Positions 58,622-64,000 of a stretch of DNA of 64,000 nt are shown one piece after another. The stretch covers positions 496,001 to 560,000 of the forward strand of contig CAWAFL010000011.1 of assembly GCA_963781305.1 (NCBI GenBank), read 5' to 3'. Positions within the stretch are counted from its first letter, which is position 1; every line of letters starts with the position of its first letter. The notes beneath the pieces were generated by a model, which did no database searches, was not told where the DNA came from, and saw nothing but the letters and a program-made list of their open reading frames with translations. Source of the DNA: DASXMT01 sp963781305. GTDB lineage: Bacteria > Actinomycetota > Acidimicrobiia > Acidimicrobiales > RAAP-2. Position numbers and translations under genes: made by a program.

Positions 58622-59566
58622 ATGTCATCGGACGAGCTTCAGACGGTGGCAGTCACGACCGAAACCTCACCGACGGAGCTCGGGGCCCCAGCGGACGCCG
58701 TCGTCACCATCACTGGTGACCCTGACCGCAAGGTCCGAGGAGCCAAGGCCCAGTTGGTGCGGACCGCCATTCACAGGATCACCCAGACCAACGTGCTGGA
58801 CCATGGCAATCACGACAGCCTCTTGCAAGAGGAGGTTGTTGTCACCGAGGCACCGATCGGCTCTGATCCTCGCTCGCCTGCGGCTGGGCCTCGAACGCAT
58901 CAGTGAGTGGGAAGTTGGCGCCGGGCGAGCATCTCGGCAGCCTTCACGTTCCGGAGGGCGGTTTGCCGTCGGCGACCGATCAGGTGAGGTGGTCGATCAG
59001 GGCGGTCATCGATCGGCGTCTCGGCGCCGAAGTGAAGGCGGGGCGCAGGCACCAGTCGAGGTGCTCGCAGGCCCGGAGCGCTTCGCCAGCGAGGCGACCG
59101 CCGGCGCCCGCTACAAGGGCGAGCGTGGCATTGACCCTGAACTGTCCACCCGCACGTTTCGTCCCGGTGAGACCATCACCGGCAACGTTATCCTCGGCCA
59201 ACGCGGGCAATGACGGTGACCGAAGTCGTCGCCACCTTTGCCGTGACGACTCCGGTCGAGAAGGGACTCGAGGGCAACGCAGTGGCTCCCCAGATACTGC
59301 TCGATGCACCTGTCGATCTCCAGCCGGGCGATATTAGGAATCTCCCGTTAGACCTGACCCTCCCAGATGACGCAGCCCCGACCGTGCGCGGAAGTATGAC
59401 GACCCCTCCATGCCACTCCATTATCTCCTGGGATGTTGGAGCGGAGGCCAAGTCTGTTCTTTCGGGAGACGACAAGACCGGTAGCCAAGGCTTCGTCTAC
59501 CTCGGGGTCAACGTGTACAACACCGGGGTGGTTTCGCCCGCTCGTTCGGGACAGTCTGATTCCTGA
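58622..59566 (+). pseudogene. Spo0M/arrestin-like protein, multiply frameshifted
   Basis: Conserved blocks of an arrestin-fold sporulation-control protein occur in sequence but in at least three frames: VVTITGDPDRKVRGAKAQLV (from 58622), EGGLPSATDQVRWSIRAVID (about 58945 onward, other frame), ARYKGERGIDPELSTRTFRP (about 59100, third frame), then MTVTEVVATFAVTTPVEKG to the stop at 59566. Removing a few single-base changes would restore one gene of about 310 residues. It looks like a decaying gene or a poorly sequenced stretch. Confidence 0.72.
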
Positions 59567-59663
59567 GGCATCGATGCGAAGCAGTCGGTCAGCTCTCACG
59601 CGCCCGCCACTCCATTAGGTTGTTCTAGGACTAACATCGTCCCCGGTCTTCGGGGGAGGTGCC

Positions 59664-60587
59664 ATGATGAGCAGGCGGCGGGTTCGAAACTGGATGATGG
59701 CGGCGGTGGTAGGCGCCGGCACCGTCGCCACCCTCGGCGCTGCCACCATTGGCGTGCCCGGGGTTGCCGGGGCCGCCAATGGGTCGGGGGCCAAGTCCTA
59801 CTACGTCTCCCTCGGCGACTCCTACTCCGTCGGCTACCAGCCCGGGAAGGGATCCACCTTCGGCTATACCGGCTACGTCGCCGCGCGCGCGCACCTCACC
59901 CTGGCCAACTTTGGCTGCGGTGGCGCCACCACGGGGTCCATCCTCGAGGCCGTCGGCTGCTCGGCGGACCTTTCGGCCAAATTCGGTCGCGTCTCCTATC
60001 CGACCACCACCCAAGCGAGCGCGGCCGAAGCCTTCATCCATGCTCACGCCGGACACATCGGGTTGATCACGGTGTCCATCGGCGGAAACGATGTCACCGC
60101 GTGCGCATCTGCATCCGATCCCATCAGCTGTGTGGCCACCGCCGTGACCGGTATCAACACCAACGTCACCGCGTTGGCCGCTGCGCTGCGAAACGCTGCC
60201 GGCCCCAAGGTGCCCATCATCGGGACCACTTATCCCGACGTGATCCTCGGCTCCTACGTCTACCCGTCCCAGCCGGCCACCGCCACTAGCATCGCCCTGG
60301 CCAAGGAATCGGTGGTGGCCTTCCGGTCACTGATCAACCCGGCTCTCCAGAAGGCCTACGGCTCGGTGCTGGGCCGGTTCGTCGACGTGACCACGGCCAC
60401 CGGCGCCTATGGATCGCTAACCAAGACCACGAAACTGAAGCCCTACGGGACCATCCCGGTCCCGGTGGCCAAGGTCTGCACGCTGACCTGGTTCTGTGCG
60501 CAAGGGAACATTCATGCCAAGACGGTGGGCTACAACCTGATCGGCAAGCTGATCGTCGGGTCCTATCAAGCAGCGAAGCGGTCGTAG
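59664..60587 (+). CDS. Secreted SGNH/GDSL hydrolase
   Basis: A 307-residue protein with a Sec/Tat-like signal (MSRRRVRNW, hydrophobic stretch ending AGAANG near residue 39). SGNH blocks: GDSYS (Ser53), a Gly in NFGCGGATTG, GGND, and a late NIHAKTVGY where the catalytic His lies, though the usual D-x-x-H Asp is Asn here. It probably hydrolyses an extracellular ester. A second ATG at 59667 is possible. Confidence 0.88.
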   Translation: MMSRRRVRNWMMAAVVGAGTVATLGAATIGVPGVAGAANGSGAKSYYVSLGDSYSVGYQPGKGSTFGYTGYVAARAHLTLANFGCGGATTGSILEAVGCSADLSAKFGRVSYPTTTQASAAEAFIHAHAGHIGLITVSIGGNDVTACASASDPISCVATAVTGINTNVTALAAALRNAAGPKVPIIGTTYPDVILGSYVYPSQPATATSIALAKESVVAFRSLINPALQKAYGSVLGRFVDVTTATGAYGSLTKTTKLKPYGTIPVPVAKVCTLTWFCAQGNIHAKTVGYNLIGKLIVGSYQAAKRS

Positions 60588-60793
60588 CGCCAGGACGTGT
60601 GGTGCAGGAGCGTCGCGGCTCTGGGGGATCAGGCGTAGGATCTGCGGTCATTGCGCCCCGTCATCTGGGAGCGAGTGGCCCTTCGAAGAGGGCGAGGATT
60701 CCCTTGTCGCCAAATCGTGTAGGCAAGGCAGTTCGATTCGCCGGACCCGTGGTGTGTTCCCATGGAAAGATAGTGCTACCGAAAGGGGAGACC

Positions 60794-61021
60794 ATGGACC
60801 TCGAAGAGACACTGGAAAAGATCGTCGAGCATGCCCGTGAGGAACTGCATATCGTCAGAAAGCGAGCCGAGGAGAAGACTCCCGCTCGCGATCACGGAAA
60901 GGACTACCACGAAGCGCAAACCGCAGCCGACCTACTCGACCACTATGCCCATCAGGTTCGCCGATTACATGACGCCGAGTACAAACAAGGCTGGCGTCAT
61001 GAGAGTGCCGGAGACGAATGA
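60794..61021 (+). CDS. Small charged helical protein
   Basis: A 75-residue protein (LEETLEKIVEHAREELHIVR, then EAQTAADLLDHYAHQVRRLHDAEYKQGWRHE). It is highly charged and helical, with no hydrophobic segment; a coiled-coil or heme/DNA-binding role is possible. ATG 60794 follows AAAGGGGAG. No family recognised. Confidence 0.6.
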   Translation: MDLEETLEKIVEHAREELHIVRKRAEEKTPARDHGKDYHEAQTAADLLDHYAHQVRRLHDAEYKQGWRHESAGDE

Positions 61022-61075
61022 CACCGGGCTGTAGCTCGCTCTTCGCGCTTCCCGAGCTCAACAGTGCAATGGAGA

Positions 61076-62636
61076 CTACGAAGCCAGGTTCGTGATCGTC
61101 GTCGAGGCCGACATTCCACCGGGGATGTTGGCCGTCACCTGGCACGTACTCTCCGAGCCGGTCGCCGCTGGCGCCGTGTAGGTCGATGTGAACGTTCCGT
61201 TCGAGTCCGTGTTGCCGACCGAAGGGTTCAGATCGTTGTTGAAGCTACAGGCCGCAACTGTAGGACTACTCACGATGACCTGAATGGGAACGTCGCCCTG
61301 AGGAACGCCGTTGCTAGTGACCGTTGTCACGACGCTCGCCGTGCCCGACGGAGCGACAGACGACGGCGTTGCTGCAATGGTGAGTCCCATCACCGGTGGC
61401 GTCACCGGGGCGAAGTAGCCAAAGGCGTCGATGGCAAGGTCCAATGTCGCCCCTTGATTGTTGAAAATGTTGATATGGCCCGTGCCGGCCGTGTCGGCGA
61501 TCGTGAAGTTCGGCACGACCTCATCGGCGGCCCAGTCGACGTCGGAGGCCACCGGCACGGTCGTGTCAGCCGTCGGGTAGACAGTGAGATAACCAGGGGC
61601 GTTGCCCGGGATGGCGGTCACATTCGTCGCTACGGCACTGGCACTGGAGGGGATACTCCCGTTCGTGAGGCCGAAGCTCTCCGTCGCGTTGGGAGCAATC
61701 GAGGTTCCCCCGGTCGAGGTTCGTGTATCGAGCAGACGTTGAGGGGTAATCGGTACGAAGGCCGAACCCGTCCCTCCTGCACCGGTGTAGTACCCATTGA
61801 CGTCTACGTCGACGTTCACCGTCCCCGTGTGGTTGTAGACCTCTATTTCGCCGTTCGTGCCGAGCGGTACGGTCGCTCGATTAGCCACGGTCTGACCAGT
61901 GACGAAGTCGAGGTTGGATACCGTCGGTTGGGAGGTCCCGGTTCCGTAGGCGGAAAGGAAGCTTGCATCCGTGCCCCCTGCCGCGGTGAGGTTGACAACA
62001 ACCGCGGTCGCGTTGGCGGGCACGCCGGTATCGGCGGCGACCGGTACGGACACGGCGGTATCGGGGCCGATAGGCGAGCCCGACTGAAGGGTGCCGAGCG
62101 CTCGACTGGGCGACACCGTATTGAACAAGCCTGAGCCGTCACTCGCCGACGAGGACCCGTAGTAGCCCTGAACATCCCGCAACGTCGGTGTTGCCCACAT
62201 GGTTGAAGATGCCCACGGCACCAGAGGCGCTCAGCGGTACGGTCACGAGGTTGGCCGTAGTCTGACCAGCGACAAAGTTGAGGTTCGACACCGAGGCCGG
62301 TTCGTTTTGCCCTTCGGGGTTGACTGAGAGGAAGCCAGGCTGGCTTTCATCGATCGCCGTGACGTTGAGCACGGCGACTGCTGCGCCCGTCGGCACGCCG
62401 CCGTGGCCGCTCACCTGGACGTCGAGCGTGCCTCCACTCCCGATCGTCTGAGCCGCATAGGGAAAGCCAGAGCCCGGGCGCGTATCTGCGATCCGGGTGG
62501 GAGTGACAGGGATGTAGGTCCCAGATACACCGGTCGTGGCGGAGCTCGCGGTGGGGGCGGCGCCGGCCGGAACCGACAGGAGCCCGATCAGGAGGCCGCC
62601 GGCCATAGCGACGATTGCGGCGAGATGAGCGAGCAT
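61076..62636 (-). pseudogene. Secreted surface repeat protein with Ig-like domain, frameshifted
   Basis: Signal peptide (LAHLAAIVAMAGGLLIGLLS ... AGAA), then three roughly 120-residue repeats of a common actinobacterial surface domain: YIPVTPTRIADTRP ending VDVQGYYG; LFNTVSPSRALG ending VDVDVNGYYTG; FVPITPQRLLDTRT ending LAIDAFGYF. A bacterial Ig-like domain (about 100 residues) ends the protein. The frame breaks near 62170-62180, inside the end of repeat one (GNTDV, then DVQGYYG in another frame); a +1/-2 change explains it. Full length would be about 520 residues. Confidence 0.78.
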
Positions 62637-62765
62637 TCGCCACGAGATTCCGGTGCGAGCGATTCGTCCGCTCGCTCATGCGCTAGTCATGGCAGCGTTC
62701 CTCCGGTAGTTGATAATCCTGTGCAGACTCAAAGTGCGTAAACCGATCCTGCAGACGAAGGGCCG

Positions 62766-63155
62766 TTAGCCCCGGCAATTCCCCCCGTTGAACTCGGTAA
62801 CCTGTCCGCCGACGATCTCTACCTTGCCGATAGGGCCACCCTCGTCGAGGCCCCAGACCGTGTATTCGCCCTCGTTCAGCTGGGGATAGACGCCAGCAAC
62901 GATGTCTCGGTCGGTTGCTCGGCGGCGCCGGATCAAGGTGTGTGTGTGATGGCTCCGCGCCATACTCACCGGCGTCAGGTCGATTTCACGTCCAAGGCAC
63001 TGCTCGTCCGCGTACAGCACCAGGGCTCCGACGTCACCCCCTATGTCCAAGATGAGGGCATCGGGTGGACCGGATCGGGGACCTGGATCTTCGAACGGCG
63101 CTTCTTTGGAGTGGGCCGGGTCGGCTTTGCTCCATCTCGCCGTCACCGCGCTCAC
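62766..63155 (-). CDS. Hypothetical protein accompanying DUF4331
   Basis: A 129-residue protein. A recognisable centre is PDALILDIGGDVGALVLYADEQCLGREIDL, followed by HTHTLIRRR and QLNEGEYTVWGLDEGGPIGKVEIVGGQVTEFN, a beta-rich domain seen in several actinobacterial proteins of unknown role. GTG 63155 overlaps the DUF4331 stop (GTGA), so it is coupled to that gene. No signal peptide at this start. Confidence 0.7.
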   Translation of the reverse strand: MSAVTARWSKADPAHSKEAPFEDPGPRSGPPDALILDIGGDVGALVLYADEQCLGREIDLTPVSMARSHHTHTLIRRRRATDRDIVAGVYPQLNEGEYTVWGLDEGGPIGKVEIVGGQVTEFNGGNCRG

Positions 63156-64000
63156 TTGGAGTCTGCAGTGGCCGTTGGCGTCGAAGCAGGGTTGTCATAG
63201 CCGTCGTGGGGATCGGCCAGGTAAGGGAACGACGGCTGGTAGCAGCTGGGTTCCGAGGGGGCACCGTCAGTGACGGAGGTGACAACGGCATCAGTCTTGT
63301 AGCTCTTGTTGACGAGCGGGATCGTCGCCCCGGCAAGCGCTTGGAGCTCAATTGTCACCACATCGTCTTGGACCCGCCGACCGTTCGGGAAGCCCGAAAC
63401 GTCCCCGCCGAGTACCCCTAGGGCGCTATACCCGGGGCTGTTCGGCGTCTTTGGGGTTACGGCTACGTTCAGTCGCAGCATTTCGGCCTGGACTTTGCCC
63501 CCACTGTTGGTCGGGGCGGTGGGAAGGATGCTGGCCGGGATCCCAGTGAGGAAGATCGCCGTGATATCTGGGCGCGTATTGCCGGCCGCCTGGTACGCGG
63601 CCAGATTGGGGAACGCCCCGGGGTACAGCTTGGGTAGGAGCATGGCCAGCTCGGGATTGGCCACGGCAGCGGCGAACTGGCTGTCCATGACCGGTGGCTG
63701 GCTGTTGAAGTAGTCCTTCTTGCTGATCGGAACAATGACCTCGTTGACCAACGGACTACCGAGTCGCGAGATTTGAGTAAATGGACCGCTGGTGGTATCC
63801 GTTCCCTGTCCCGAGTTGATCATTCTCGCTGTCTGCCTACCAGCAGTGGTGTACACGCCGATGACCGCGGCGGGATCGGTCGGGCTCCTCGGTGTCGACC
63901 CGTTCGACGTCAGCTGGTTGATCGGAACCTGAATGGCGATGCTGTGAACGTTCTTCTGAGCAAGCGAGTTGATACCGGGTCCGTTGGCCAACGGAATCAG
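63152..64000 (-). CDS. DUF4331 domain protein, 5' end beyond window
   Basis: The C-terminal 282 residues of a DUF4331 protein; the coding frame stays open to the window end. Features include FNSQPPVMDSQFAAAVANPE, the LYPGAFPNLAAYQAAG segment and DITAIFLTGIP. Members are usually exported and of unknown function, sometimes near metal or redox genes. The missing N-terminus should contain the signal peptide. Confidence 0.85.
   Translation of the reverse strand: MIPLANGPGINSLAQKNVHSIAIQVPINQLTSNGSTPRSPTDPAAVIGVYTTAGRQTARMINSGQGTDTTSGPFTQISRLGSPLVNEVIVPISKKDYFNSQPPVMDSQFAAAVANPELAMLLPKLYPGAFPNLAAYQAAGNTRPDITAIFLTGIPASILPTAPTNSGGKVQAEMLRLNVAVTPKTPNSPGYSALGVLGGDVSGFPNGRRVQDDVVTIELQALAGATIPLVNKSYKTDAVVTSVTDGAPSEPSCYQPSFPYLADPHDGYDNPASTPTATADSK

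Noticed and set aside
1..64000. rRNA, tRNA, transposase, phage and defence-system genes
   Set aside because: Searched by eye on both strands for cloverleaf-like ends, rRNA signatures, IS ends, integrases and restriction or toxin motifs; nothing supportable was found. The holin-like protein belongs to a host envelope operon, not a prophage.

Overview
The window is high-GC DNA with tightly packed genes, many ATGA/GTGA stop-start overlaps, and frequent GTG and some TTG starts. The gene content points to an actinobacterium: F420-type luciferase-like oxidoreductases, DUF3618/DUF4235/DUF6286 small proteins, Asp23 proteins, SigB-type promoter motifs, a rifamycin phosphotransferase with its regulatory element, and surface repeats ending in GYY motifs. 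The lack of mycolate or Streptomyces developmental genes and the Tat/ferritin-like gene set suggest a soil Acidimicrobiia-type lineage, but that is inference. I saw no rRNA, tRNA, CRISPR array or transposase.

Layout. 1-9.7 kb: a frameshifted SDR fragment; a GntR-ABC transporter operon; divergent cell-wall genes (polysaccharide deacetylase and a YkuD-like protein lacking its catalytic Cys); an ECF sigma/YCII pair; and rph behind a rifamycin-associated-element-like inverted repeat. 9.7-21 kb: a catabolic block (PhyH dioxygenase, DUF35 plus Cys-less thiolase-like protein, cupin, SDR, zinc dehydrogenase, acyl-CoA carboxyltransferase, enoyl-CoA hydratase, P450, amidohydrolase, acyl-CoA dehydrogenase) that looks built to degrade a lipid or cyclic substrate. 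21-31.6 kb: regulator-effector pairs (MarR/methyltransferase, TetR/DrrAB-type exporter, LLM oxidoreductase/TetR, secreted protein/LuxR), several with palindromes between the divergent genes.

31.7-37.05 kb (minus strand): a nine-gene operon with two Tat-exported ferritin-like proteins, a complete TatA/TatB/TatC translocase, a lipid-anchored cupredoxin, and DoxX-like and other membrane proteins. A perfect 16-bp hairpin separates the ferritin genes from the tat genes. This is my best candidate for an undescribed system: an export machine encoded together with its metal/redox cargo.

37.4-51.8 kb: an envelope and stress island. It holds two Asp23 proteins, DUF6286, DUF4235, DUF3618, a holin-like protein, YihY, a patatin-acyltransferase pair, a histone H1-like repeat protein, hemerythrin, topoisomerase IB and a CDF transporter. 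Several of these sit behind GTTT-N15-17-GGGTA-like promoters, consistent with one SigB/SigF-type stress regulon. A small hydrophobic-protein gene here is broken by a 16-bp tandem duplication.

51.8-54.9 kb: a compact four-gene operon (acyl-CoA dehydrogenase-like, PIG-L deacetylase, SAM methyltransferase, family 2 glycosyltransferase) that looks like a small uncharacterised modification pathway. 54.9-64 kb: large-subunit catalase, zinc alcohol dehydrogenase, a decayed Spo0M/arrestin-like gene, a secreted SGNH hydrolase, a frameshifted surface repeat protein, and a DUF4331 protein cut by the window end. At least four genes carry frame disruptions, either real decay or assembly error.
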